A stretch of 30,527 nucleotides of DNA. Source: Betaproteobacteria bacterium (GTDB lineage Bacteria > Pseudomonadota > Gammaproteobacteria > Burkholderiales > SG8-39). The stretch covers positions 1-30,527 of the forward strand of contig SHXF01000052.1 of the NCBI GenBank assembly GCA_009693435.1. Direction: 5' to 3'. The notes under the pieces are model-generated. The model did not search any database. It saw only the letters and a list, made by a program, of their open reading frames with translations, and was not told the DNA's origin. The position numbers were made by a program, and so were the translations under genes. Every line of letters begins with the position of its first letter. The first letter of the stretch is position 1. This document shows positions 7,246 to 15,203 of this stretch, one piece after another.

Positions 7246-8217
7246 TCACTCCGCTTGTATGCCGGCGGCCTTCACCAGCTTCCCGCGCTGCTCGAAACTG
7301 TTTTTCTGCAGGGTGCCGAACTGCTCCGCCGAGCCGCCGATGACGGCCAATCCGGCGGGTTCGAACCGCGCGCGCACATCGGCTGCATTCAGCGCTCGCA
7401 CCATTTCGGCATTGAGCCGGGCGACGATGGGCTGCGGCAATCCCGCTGGTCCAAAAAATCCCAGCCACGACGACATTTCGAATCCGGGTATCGATTCCCC
7501 GACGGTCGGCACGTCCGGCAGCGGCGCATAGCGATTGGTTTCCACCATGCCGAGTATCCTGACCTTGCCCGAGCGAATGTGCTGGGCCACCGCCGACAGG
7601 CTGGAGAACACCATGGGGATCTGTCCGCCGAGCAGGTCGGTCAGCGCCGGCCCGCCGCCCTTGTAAGGCACGTGCGTCAGCTCGACCCCGGTGAGCATGC
7701 CGAGCAGCGCGCCGGAGAGATGGTGCGGCGAGCCGTTGCCCGGCGTGCCGTAGGCGAGCTTGCCGGGATTACGCTTGCCGTACTCGACCAGCTCTTTGAC
7801 CGAATTCGCCGGCACCGCCGGATTCACCACCAGCGCGATGATGTTCTGTACCGCCGCCGTGATCGGCGTGAAGTCATTGAGCGGGTGGTAGGGAAGACCC
7901 TTGAACACGTAGTAATTCGTGCAGTGGGTCGCGTCGGTGCCGATCGTCAGCGTGTAGCCGTCGGGCGCGGATTTGGCGACGAAGTCGGTGCCTATGGTGC
8001 CGCCGGCGCCGCCGCGGTTCTCCACCACCACCGGCTGGCCCATGCTGTCTGAGAGCTTCTGGCCCACTGCGCGCGCGATCATGTCGGCCGATGCACCCGG
8101 CGGATAGGCCACCACGATCTTGATAGGCTTGTTCGGGTAGGCGGATTGTGCCGCTGCGGGGTGCGGAACGAGCGAGAGCGCGCTCAAGGCCAGGACTGCG
8201 ATAGGCAGGACGTTCAT
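7246..8217 (-). CDS. Bug/TctC-family tripartite tricarboxylate transporter receptor
   Basis: 323-aa periplasmic receptor, paralogous to the one at 4193-5158 but clearly diverged. A signal peptide (MNVLPIAVLALSALSLV..PAAAQS) is followed by YPNKPIKIVVAYPPGASADM. The second loop ENRGGAGGTIGTDFVAKSA is canonical, as are THVPYKGGGPALTDLLGGQI, YAPLPDVPTVGESIPGFEMS, and the C-terminal KLVKAAGIQ. GGAGAAAG lies just before ATG 8217. No membrane subunits adjoin it. The upstream region 8218-8437 shows no clear promoter. Ligand unknown. Confidence 0.93.
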   Translation of the reverse strand: MNVLPIAVLALSALSLVPHPAAAQSAYPNKPIKIVVAYPPGASADMIARAVGQKLSDSMGQPVVVENRGGAGGTIGTDFVAKSAPDGYTLTIGTDATHCTNYYVFKGLPYHPLNDFTPITAAVQNIIALVVNPAVPANSVKELVEYGKRNPGKLAYGTPGNGSPHHLSGALLGMLTGVELTHVPYKGGGPALTDLLGGQIPMVFSSLSAVAQHIRSGKVRILGMVETNRYAPLPDVPTVGESIPGFEMSSWLGFFGPAGLPQPIVARLNAEMVRALNAADVRARFEPAGLAVIGGSAEQFGTLQKNSFEQRGKLVKAAGIQAE

Positions 8218-8437
8218 TGACTTTCTCCGGTAGTCGGCACCTGCAGCATCGCCGGGTTGCTCTGAATTCGTGAAATATTACAAAGAATTTTTCAGAATAC
8301 TCGCCATTTGGCGGTATTCCGCAGACAGTTGACGATGAAAAATAATATAAACAGCAGGATCAATCGGGGCACGCGGGGCACACTGCCCCAAGTCGCGCAC
8401 CGCCGTCCTGCGTCCGGCATAGAATCTGCGGAGGCTT

Positions 8438-8591
8438 GCCGCGTCGGCATTGCCGCGACAATCCCGCCGCGACAATCTCGCCGCGACAATCCCGCCGCGT
8501 CAATACCGCCGCGTCGATACCGCCGCGTCGATACCGCCGCGTCGATACCGCCGCGTCGACACCGCCGCGTCAATACTGCCGCGTCAATACT
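8438..8591 (+). repeat. 14-bp tandem repeat, 11 copies, upstream of the cupin gene
   Basis: Eleven head-to-tail units of 14 bp, consensus GCCGCGTCGATACC, end 43 bases before the cupin ATG. Units 1-4 are variants (GCCGCGACAATCCC type), units 6-8 are identical, and the last two are GCCGCGTCAATACT. The graded divergence fits slipped-strand growth. The array is open on both strands only because 14 bp x 3 lacks stops; it need not be translated. Confidence 0.92.
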
Positions 8592-8634
8592 GATTGCCCG
8601 CGCAACGCGCAACATACCTGAAAGGAACAACGAT

Positions 8635-9027
8635 ATGAACAAGCCGAGTGAAGATGTGGCCGTATCCGCCTTGCTGGGCCCTACGCCCTGGGGCGCGAAC
8701 TATGTTGACATCGACAACATGGCGTGGGAGTCGGCCGGCCTGCCGGGTGCGGTGAAAAAAGTGCTGTACTCCGATCCCGAAAAGGGTATCTCGACGGTGC
8801 TGTTCCGCATGCCGCCCGGCGGGGTGATCCCGTTTCACGAGCATCCCGAGCTGGAGCAGACCTATATCCTGGAGGGCCGGCTGGTCGATCATCTGGGCGA
8901 ATGCAAGGCGGGTAATTTCGTCTGGCGCTCTCCGGGCAGCCGCCACACCGCGACCTGCCCCGACGGCGCAATGTTCCTCGTATTTTTCTCCAAGCCGCCG
9001 AAGATGCTGCCGACGCCGCCGCAATAG
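8635..9027 (+). CDS. Cupin-domain protein (ChrR-like)
   Basis: 130-aa cytoplasmic protein with one cupin barrel. Motif 1 is GGVIPFHEHPELEQTYILEG, giving metal ligands H68, H70 and E74. Motif 2, GNFVWRSPGSRHTATCPDG, supplies H104. The arrangement resembles the cupin domain of ChrR-type anti-sigma proteins, but no zinc-binding anti-sigma domain is present. AAAGGAA precedes ATG 8635; the frame is open further upstream only through the tandem repeat. It converges with the decarboxylase operon. Enzyme or sensor role is undecided. Confidence 0.88.
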   Translation: MNKPSEDVAVSALLGPTPWGANYVDIDNMAWESAGLPGAVKKVLYSDPEKGISTVLFRMPPGGVIPFHEHPELEQTYILEGRLVDHLGECKAGNFVWRSPGSRHTATCPDGAMFLVFFSKPPKMLPTPPQ

Positions 9028-9055
9028 TCGCAGGCCTAAATCGCGCGCCGCGATA

Positions 9056-9094
9056 AAGGTGGCAAAGTGGCAAAGGGTGGCAAAGGTGGCAATG
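9056..9094 (+). repeat. Short imperfect tandem repeat (GGTGGCAAA units)
   Basis: Four imperfect 8-10-bp units of the form AAGGTGGCA follow the cupin stop codon: AAGGTGGCA, AAGTGGCA, AAGGGTGGCA and AAGGTGGCA. Unit length varies by one base, as expected from slippage at G runs. Confidence 0.65.
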
Positions 9095-9167
9095 GGGCCA
9101 GGCTCGTTGATTTCGTACTTATGTCGTGGGCCTGGCCTTGAGCGGCAGCGGGACGCGCCGGCTCCGC

Positions 9168-9184
9168 GGCGCCGGTCCGGCGCC
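9168..9184. terminator. Possible bidirectional hairpin between converging genes
   Basis: GGCGCCGG-T-CCGGCGCC is a near-perfect 17-base palindrome five bases beyond the end of the minus-strand decarboxylase gene and 141 beyond the cupin gene. It can fold on either strand but has no adjoining T-run, so any terminator role is uncertain. Confidence 0.35.
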
Positions 9185-9188
9185 GGGA

Positions 9189-9785
9189 TCAGGATCGATC
9201 GCGCATTGCGCGACGAAAATTGCCGACTGTTTCCACCACATCGTAGGGAATGACGCCGCGGCTTTTGCTGTCCTGCATCAGGCGCCGGTCGCTGTCGTCG
9301 ACCTTTGCCACCACCACCCACGGCCCCGGCTCGGCGAAGGCGCGCTGCAAGGCGCGGTCCGCCTCGTCTTTCGTGGTCACGGTCAACGCCTGTGCCGCCG
9401 GCACGCCGCAGGCGCGGGCAACCGCGGCGATGTCGGTGCCGTGACCCGCTCCAGTTTTTACCGTGCCTGCGCCCGCGCTCGCGTACACGCCGTTGTCGAC
9501 GATCAGCACCACCAGGTTCTGCGGCTGATAGCGGCCGATAGTGCTCAGCACGCATAGCGCTGCGATGATGGAACCGTCACCCTCCAGGCCGACGACACGC
9601 TGATCCGGCCTCGCCAGCGCAAGGCCGAGCGCCATCGACGTCGCGTAACCCATGTCCATCTGGTAGATGCTTGCCGGCTGGTGGCCGGTGGACCAGAGCA
9701 GCCGCGAGATGGTGCCCGGACCGGAAATCGCCGCCGCGTCGCCGCGGTACCGGGCCAGCGCTTCTATCACCTCCTGGCGGGTCAT
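9189..9785 (-). CDS. Thiamine-diphosphate decarboxylase, beta subunit (sulfopyruvate/phosphonopyruvate decarboxylase-like)
   Basis: 198-aa C-terminal-type half of a thiamine-diphosphate enzyme. The cofactor motif is visible as GDG (69-71) through IVDNGVY (N98). MDMGYATSMALGLALARPDQ precedes it and SAGAGTVKTGAGHGTD follows. Split enzymes of this size are ComD/ComE sulfopyruvate decarboxylase and related phosphonopyruvate or 2-oxoacid decarboxylases. The start ATG at 9785 overlaps the alpha subunit stop by four bases, so the two are translationally coupled and should form one complex. No phosphonate or coenzyme M genes are nearby, so the 2-oxoacid substrate is not assignable. Confidence 0.85.
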   Translation of the reverse strand: MTRQEVIEALARYRGDAAAISGPGTISRLLWSTGHQPASIYQMDMGYATSMALGLALARPDQRVVGLEGDGSIIAALCVLSTIGRYQPQNLVVLIVDNGVYASAGAGTVKTGAGHGTDIAAVARACGVPAAQALTVTTKDEADRALQRAFAEPGPWVVVAKVDDSDRRLMQDSKSRGVIPYDVVETVGNFRRAMRDRS

Positions 9786-10324
9786 TGCAGCGCCTCGTTG
9801 AACAGATAGCTGGCAAACAGCAGTCCGACGATGGTCTTCTGGCCGCGCACTGTGACCAGCGCCTGTTCGACGGTGCTGCGGATGCGGGCGGGATCCTGGA
9901 TGATGACATGGGGAATATCCATGCCTTTGAGCATGCCTTCGGCGGCGATGCAGCCGGCGGCGTGGTAGTCGTAGGGTTCACCCAGCGCCCGGCTGTGCGA
10001 GGCCATGAGCAGCATCGGCGTGCGTTGCAGCATGCATCGCGCCAGCGCGAGGCCCGAGTAACCGATGCCCGAGCCTTCCATGATCACCACCGGCAGTTTG
10101 CCGCCGAGATACGCACCGGCCGCCATGGCGATGCCCTCGTCTTCGCGCGCGCAGACGAAGGTCTGCATGCCGGGATCCTCCTCGAGCAGGGGCATCACCC
10201 TGAACAGCACGCTGTCGGGCAGGTGGACCACGAAATCCGCGCCGCCTGTTTTCAGTCCCGCATAGAGGGCAGTAACCGCCGGGTTGCCGCGCGCGGCTGC
10301 ATCCGGCTGCTTGTCATCAACCAT
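9782..10324 (-). CDS. Thiamine-diphosphate decarboxylase, alpha subunit (sulfopyruvate/phosphonopyruvate decarboxylase-like)
   Basis: 180-aa N-terminal (pyrimidine-binding) half of the split thiamine-diphosphate enzyme. AREDEGIAMAAGAYLGGKLP near residue 60 carries the glutamate that activates thiamine. MEGSGIGYSGLALARCMLQR and PMLLMASHSRALGEPYDYH also fit. ATG 10324 is preferred over an upstream TTG at 10351 because AAGGAAG sits 7 bases before it. The gene lies 23 bases after the transporter gene and overlaps the beta subunit start, so all three are likely one operon. Confidence 0.85.
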   Translation of the reverse strand: MVDDKQPDAAARGNPAVTALYAGLKTGGADFVVHLPDSVLFRVMPLLEEDPGMQTFVCAREDEGIAMAAGAYLGGKLPVVIMEGSGIGYSGLALARCMLQRTPMLLMASHSRALGEPYDYHAAGCIAAEGMLKGMDIPHVIIQDPARIRSTVEQALVTVRGQKTIVGLLFASYLFNEALQ

Positions 10325-10347
10325 GTTTTCGCTTCCTTTCCATTGGT

Positions 10348-11217
10348 TCAATACCGTCTTCCCAGGACACCCGTTACCAGCGCGGTGGCGAGCAGCACTG
10401 TGAGGCCGCCGATGGCGATGCCGGCGCCGAACGGCTCACCGAGCAGCGCCACGCCGTAGAAGGTGCCAAACAAAGGCATGAGATAGGTGACGGTCAGGCT
10501 GCGCGTCGGTCCGACTCGCGCCACCATGCGGTAGTAAATCAGGTAGCCGATGCCGCTGCAGCCGATGCCGAGGGCGGCGATGGCGCCGGCGGCGGCGGCA
10601 CTGAGATTGGCCCATTGCGGCATGGGGCCCACCGCGGGCAGAAGAACGAAGGCCGCGACCAGCATGCTGCCGGCGGTGAGCACGCTCGAATCCATGTTCT
10701 TTCCGTAGCGGCGCATCGCCACGCCGCCCAGGGCGTAGCAGAATGCGGACATCAGGCTCATCAGCACTGCGAGCGCCACATCGGCGCTCAGTTGCAGCGG
10801 ACCCAGCCCGACGATGAGGCTCACGCCGACCACACCCAGCACCAGCCCGAGGAGTTTCCATCTGTCGACCGCCTCGGAGCCGTTCGCCATGGCGAGCAAC
10901 AGTACGAACATCGGCGTGGAGGTATTCAGCATCACCATGTAGGAAGCCGGCAGGTGCTTGCTCGCGTGGGAATACAGCAGCCAGGGAAACGAGGCATTGA
11001 GCACGCCGACGATCAGGTAGGGCCACCAGCGTTGGCGCAGCAGCAACGGCAGGCGCATCACCGCAGTGTAGGCGATCACCGTGAGCGCGGCCAGGCCGGT
11101 GCGCAGAAACGCGATCCAGCCCGGATCGACCACAGGCGAGGCGATGCGCAGGAAAATGAAGGCGGCACCCCACAGTGCGGACAGGAGCAGCAGCCAGATG
11201 ACATCGGATGGGCGCAT
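10348..11217 (-). CDS. EamA/DMT-superfamily inner-membrane transporter
   Basis: 289-aa permease with about ten hydrophobic segments in two EamA halves. The first starts SDVIWLLLLSALWGAAFIFL and includes WIAFLRTGLAALTVIAY and GVLNASFPWLLYSHA. The second holds SLMSAFCYALGGVAMRRYGK, and ends TYLMPLFGTFYGVALLGEPF. Family members export metabolites or amino acids, or import nucleotide sugars. ATGs at 11217 and 11232 and an extended frame to 11277 are all possible; none has a convincing ribosome-binding site. The extended start would lie inside dispersed repeat copy 2. Its cargo may be related to the decarboxylase encoded next to it, by context only. Confidence 0.88.
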   Translation of the reverse strand: MRPSDVIWLLLLSALWGAAFIFLRIASPVVDPGWIAFLRTGLAALTVIAYTAVMRLPLLLRQRWWPYLIVGVLNASFPWLLYSHASKHLPASYMVMLNTSTPMFVLLLAMANGSEAVDRWKLLGLVLGVVGVSLIVGLGPLQLSADVALAVLMSLMSAFCYALGGVAMRRYGKNMDSSVLTAGSMLVAAFVLLPAVGPMPQWANLSAAAAGAIAALGIGCSGIGYLIYYRMVARVGPTRSLTVTYLMPLFGTFYGVALLGEPFGAGIAIGGLTVLLATALVTGVLGRRY

Positions 11218-11268
11218 GAAAAAAACACGCATGATATGCCAGATGCGCGCCGCGACTCTGCCGAGGAT

Positions 11269-11456
11269 GCGATTCAAGCCGATGTGGAAAGTTCATTGAT
11301 TCCGTCATGACTACCTTCTCGTCTTGGTTCAATACGGCAGCTAACGGCATATCAGTGTGAATCGGACCCGAGCACCACCCTCGTAGGGCGCGGATTCATC
11401 GCGCCATGGTCGCGAGAAGCCCGCCGGTATTCGGCGTGCTGAAGCTGCGCCCTACG
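11269..11456 (-). repeat. Dispersed repeat, copy 2 (~190 bp)
   Basis: Reverse-orientation counterpart of 3351-3552, with the same order of conserved blocks and an internal short frame encoding MTESMNFPHRLESH. Its outer part (about 11382-11456) is bounded by CGTAGGGCGC and GCGCCCTACG, an inverted pair resembling REP/BIME-type sequences. Like copy 1 it points toward the gene directly downstream, here the DMT transporter, and ends at its 5' edge. Confidence 0.75.
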
Positions 11457-11545
11457 CCGGTTTGCCGCCACCCTCAAGAGCGGCCATATCATCAGCTGCA
11501 AAACCGGATATTTCTATTGACTCCCGACAGATCGGGACAGCGCGG

Positions 11546-11574
11546 TTGTCACGTATGTGGATCAATGCTATGGT
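11546..11574 (+). promoter_or_regulatory. Sigma70-like promoter before the amidohydrolase operon
   Basis: TTGTCA (11546-11551) and TATGGT (11569-11574) are separated by exactly 17 bases. Each matches the consensus hexamers at four or five of six positions. Transcription from here would leave a leader of about 130 bases before the TTG start at 11711. No other candidate in the intergenic region is as good. Confidence 0.5.
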
Positions 11575-11710
11575 CGATCAAGCACGTTCCAGCGGCACTG
11601 GCGCGACGGAAAACCGGCAAGAGTCGGTTGTGCCTGAAGGCGAGGACGGACCATGCCGATGGGTGTGCGGGTTGCACCAGTTGTTCCCCGCAGAACGCGA
11701 AAGGACGAGG

Positions 11711-13105
11711 TTGATTCCAGTCGACTACCTCATAGTGAACGGTACTGTCGTCACCATGAACGCATCCAGGGCGATCGTGCTGAACGGTGCGCTGGCCGTA
11801 TCGGGGCGCAACATCGTGGACGTGGGCAAGAGCGATGTACTGCGCGCCCGCTACCAGGCAGGCGAAGTGGTGGACGCCGGCGGTATGCTGGTGACCCCCG
11901 GATTCATCGATGGCCACAATCATCCCGGGCACTACCTGACCAAAGGCCTGCTCGATGACATCGCGACGCCGCGCCGCTGGGCGACGAGGCTGTACCCGTT
12001 CGACGTGTCGGTAAACGCCGAGCAGACTTATTGGGGATCGATCGCGACTTTCGCGGAAATGATCAAGAGCGGCACCACCTGCTTTGCCGATCCGGGCAGT
12101 TACCAGCCCGAGGCCACCATCAAGGCCGCGCTGGACATAGGCATACGCGGCTGCGTGACGCGCTCGACGCGGGACATCTCCGATCCCATCCGGCCTACTC
12201 CGGACGATCTGAACGTTTCTCCCCAGTCAGCCGTGGCGCGCCTGAACGAACTGCATTCTCAGTGGAATGGCGCCGGTGGCGACCGCATCCGCGTCTGGTA
12301 CGGATTGCGAACTTCGATGAACGTGAGCGACGAGTTGTGTCGCCTGGTCAAACGCGCGGCTGACGAGCGCGGCAGCGGCATACACGTGCACCTTGCTGTC
12401 AACCCGATGGAGACGGCGGAAGTCGAGAAGCGCTTCGGCATGCGCCCGATGGAACGCTTCAGGCGGTTGGGGCTGATCGATGCGAACCTGTACACCGTGC
12501 ACATGGGCGCAATCAACGACGACGAAGTCGAACTGGTGGCGCGCAGCGGAACGAAAGTATGCCATTGCGCTTCCGCCAGCATGTTCGGCGCCTTCGGCTG
12601 CATCACCCATGGAAAATTCGTCGAACTCGCCGAGGCGGGGGCGACGCTGTCTCTGGGAACGGACGCGGCCGCGATCAGCCGGTTTCTCGATCTGGTGCGG
12701 GAAATGTATGTCGTCGCCTGCGCGCACAAGGACGTGAACATCGATGCCGAAGTGATGGGCGCGCACAAGGCATTCGAAATGGCGACCATAGAAGGCGCGA
12801 AAGCCCTGCTGTGGGACCGTGAAATCGGTTCGCTCGAATCGGGCAAGCGCGCCGACCTCGTGCTGATCCGCACCGACGGTCTCGAATGGTATCCGAGACC
12901 TCTGCTGAACCCGGTGGCCAACCTGGTCTATTCCTCGAGCGGCGAGGCCGTTGACTCGGTAATGGTGGATGGCCGTTTCGTGATGCGGCAGAGGAAGCTC
13001 TTGACCCTGGACGAAGCGGAGCTGAAGACGAAGATCGTGGCGCACGCCGCGGCGGCTGCCCGGGCGGCGAACATACCGGAAGAGCAGCGTTGGCCGGTGC
13101 ACTGA
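11711..13105 (+). CDS. Metal-dependent amidohydrolase (SsnA/TrzN-like deaminase family)
   Basis: 464-aa TIM-barrel hydrolase of the COG0402 group, which includes cytosine/guanine deaminases, atrazine-type chlorohydrolases and related enzymes. Metal ligands are visible: H69 and H71 (GFIDGHNHPGHY), H227 (GIHVHLAVN), H264 (YTVHMGAINDDE) and D318 (LSLGTDAAA). The N- and C-terminal beta-sandwich pieces are present (VDYLIVNGTVVTMNASRAIV; LESGKRADLVLIRTDGLEW). The TTG at 11711 is chosen because AAGGA lies at 11701-11705 and similarity begins at VDYLIVNG. The frame stays open upstream to 11462 without family-like sequence. First gene of the operon; it probably deaminates or opens the compound later handled by HyuAB. 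Confidence 0.88.
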   Translation: MIPVDYLIVNGTVVTMNASRAIVLNGALAVSGRNIVDVGKSDVLRARYQAGEVVDAGGMLVTPGFIDGHNHPGHYLTKGLLDDIATPRRWATRLYPFDVSVNAEQTYWGSIATFAEMIKSGTTCFADPGSYQPEATIKAALDIGIRGCVTRSTRDISDPIRPTPDDLNVSPQSAVARLNELHSQWNGAGGDRIRVWYGLRTSMNVSDELCRLVKRAADERGSGIHVHLAVNPMETAEVEKRFGMRPMERFRRLGLIDANLYTVHMGAINDDEVELVARSGTKVCHCASASMFGAFGCITHGKFVELAEAGATLSLGTDAAAISRFLDLVREMYVVACAHKDVNIDAEVMGAHKAFEMATIEGAKALLWDREIGSLESGKRADLVLIRTDGLEWYPRPLLNPVANLVYSSSGEAVDSVMVDGRFVMRQRKLLTLDEAELKTKIVAHAAAAARAANIPEEQRWPVH

Positions 13106-13124
13106 AAACGCAGGGGAAAACGCA

Positions 13125-15203
13125 ATGAGCGTGATGCAAAACTACAGGCTTGGCATAGATATCGGCGGAACATTTACTGATTTCTGCCTGATGAACGAGA
13201 CGACTGGCGTGCTGACTTCGGTCAAGGTGCCGTCGACGCCCAGCCATCCGACCAGAAGCGTAGTCGAGGGCATACGGATCTTCTCCGAGCGCTACGGCAT
13301 ACCAGCGTCGGCAATCGGCTACTTCGTGCACGGCACGACCATAGCGGTGAATACGGTCATCGAGCGCAAGGGCGCGCGCAGCGGGCTGGTCGTCACGAAA
13401 GGCTTCCGCGATGTGCTGAACCTGGGGCGCTCGAGGCTGCCCGATATCTTCGATTTTTCGACCGAGAAGCCCGAACCGCTGATTGCGAGGCGGGATGTGC
13501 GTGAAATCGATGAGCGGATGCTGAAAAGCGGCACGGTTTACCGGCCCTTGCCGGAGGAGGCACTGGTACGCGCGGTGCAGGAACTCGTCGATGACGGCGT
13601 CGAGGCGCTGACCATTTCATTCCTGCACTCCTATCGCAATTCCGCCCACGAACTCAGGGCCAAGGAACTGGTGCGCAGTCACTTTCCCGCACTGTACGTT
13701 TCCGTGTCATCGGAAATCTGGCCGCAGATCCGCGAGTACGAACGCACTCTGGTAACAGCCATCAATACCTATGTCGGTCGGAAAATGGATGCTTACTTCG
13801 GTTCGCTGGAGAAGGAAGTCGCCGCGGCCGGCGTGTCGGCGAAACTGCTCTCGACCAAGTCGAATGGCGGAATCATGACGGCTCTGAGCGCGCGACAGGT
13901 ACCTGTGGAAACGCTGACCTCCGGCCCGGCTTCGGGCGTTATCGGTGCGCGCTACGTCGGCAACCAGGCAGGATTCGCCAAGATCATCGGCATTGACATG
14001 GGCGGAACCAGCACCGAGGTGGCGGTGGTCGACGGCGACATCCGCTACTCGACGGAATCCCACGTCGGGGACTTCGACATCATCATGCCCGCGGTGGATG
14101 TCTCTTCGATCGGGGCTGGCGGCGGCTCGATAGCCTGGACCGACGCCTCGGGGGTGCTCAAGGTGGGGCCTCGAAGCGCCGGGGCGGAACCCGGTCCCGC
14201 CTGTTACGGTCGCGGCGGCAGCGCACCCACCATCACCGACGCTTATGTCGTCATGGGAATCGTCGATCCGGAGAAGTTCCTGGGTGGCGAACTCAAGCTG
14301 GATGCCGGTCGGGCCGCCGCGGCGATAGACAGCATTGCGACAGTGCTCGGTCTGGACCGGATCAAGACCGCCGAGGCCATCGTGCAAGTGGCGACCTCGA
14401 ACATGTATTCCGAACTGGTGCCGCTGATGGCGCGCAAGGGCGTGGACGTGTCGGAGTTCGCGCTGCTGGTGTATGGTGGAGCGGGCGCGACACATGGTTT
14501 CATGCTGGCGCGCGAAGTAGGCATCCAGAAGGTATTTGTTCCCCTCTCGCCGGGAACGCTGTGCGCGCTGGGATCGATGGTCGCGGACGTGAAGAGTGAT
14601 TTCATCGCGACCGTCCATCAGGCGATGGACCCCGCCGCGGATGCCGCCGAACTGGCGGAAGTGCGCGAGGCATTCGCGAAACTGGCCGAGCGAGCCTCTG
14701 CCTGGATCCGCTCGGAGCGCATCAACGTCAGCGAGGAGCGCCTCGCCATGGGCGCCGACATACGTTACCTCGGGCAGTCGTTTGAAATCGCCGTGGATCT
14801 GTCGCAAATCGATCTGATGCGGGACGATGCCGCGCGCCAGGTGGCGCAGGCATTCCACAAGGGTTATGAAGCCATCTATGGGCAGGCCGATCGAACCGCG
14901 CCGATCGAGATCATCAACGTGCGAGTCACGGCCATAGGCATCACCGCCAAGCCGCCACTCGCGCCCATCAGCGATCGCGAGCTTTCGGGCGCCGAGCGCA
15001 ACGCGATCCCCTCGTCGCGGCGCAGGATCTATTTCGACGGCAAGACGCTGGATACCGCCGTGTTCGATCGAAGCATGCTGACCTGGGGCCACCAGTTCAG
15101 CGGTCCGGCCATCATCGACCAGTACGACACCACGGTATTCATTCCGGAAGGGTTCAAGGCCACCGTGGACCGCCTCGGCAATGTGATAGGAGAACTGCAA
15201 TGA
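13125..15203 (+). CDS. hyuA: Hydantoinase/oxoprolinase subunit A
   Basis: 692-aa ATP-binding subunit of a HyuAB/5-oxoprolinase-type enzyme, which hydrolyses a cyclic amide using ATP; acetone and acetophenone carboxylases are relatives. The actin-like ATPase signatures are intact: LGIDIGGTFTDFCLM (residues 8-22), VHGTTIAVNTVIERKGAR, SNGGIMTA, TLTSGPASGVIGARYVG, IIGIDMGGTSTEVAVVDG, and SIGAGGGSIAW followed by GPRSAGAEPGPACYGRGG. AGGGGAA precedes ATG 13125, and the stop overlaps the hyuB start by four bases. Length matches stand-alone subunit A proteins. The specific ring substrate is unknown. Confidence 0.93.
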   Translation: MSVMQNYRLGIDIGGTFTDFCLMNETTGVLTSVKVPSTPSHPTRSVVEGIRIFSERYGIPASAIGYFVHGTTIAVNTVIERKGARSGLVVTKGFRDVLNLGRSRLPDIFDFSTEKPEPLIARRDVREIDERMLKSGTVYRPLPEEALVRAVQELVDDGVEALTISFLHSYRNSAHELRAKELVRSHFPALYVSVSSEIWPQIREYERTLVTAINTYVGRKMDAYFGSLEKEVAAAGVSAKLLSTKSNGGIMTALSARQVPVETLTSGPASGVIGARYVGNQAGFAKIIGIDMGGTSTEVAVVDGDIRYSTESHVGDFDIIMPAVDVSSIGAGGGSIAWTDASGVLKVGPRSAGAEPGPACYGRGGSAPTITDAYVVMGIVDPEKFLGGELKLDAGRAAAAIDSIATVLGLDRIKTAEAIVQVATSNMYSELVPLMARKGVDVSEFALLVYGGAGATHGFMLAREVGIQKVFVPLSPGTLCALGSMVADVKSDFIATVHQAMDPAADAAELAEVREAFAKLAERASAWIRSERINVSEERLAMGADIRYLGQSFEIAVDLSQIDLMRDDAARQVAQAFHKGYEAIYGQADRTAPIEIINVRVTAIGITAKPPLAPISDRELSGAERNAIPSSRRRIYFDGKTLDTAVFDRSMLTWGHQFSGPAIIDQYDTTVFIPEGFKATVDRLGNVIGELQ

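Noticed and set aside
8438..8591. CRISPR-like array
   Set aside because: Units are contiguous with no spacers and are only 14 bp, so this is a simple tandem repeat.
11462..11710. N-terminal extension of the amidohydrolase
   Set aside because: The extra 83 residues show no protein-like pattern and cover the promoter. A TTG with a good ribosome-binding site begins where similarity starts.
13707..15200. 497-aa open frame on the minus strand
   Set aside because: Antisense shadow of hyuA; no recognisable domains.
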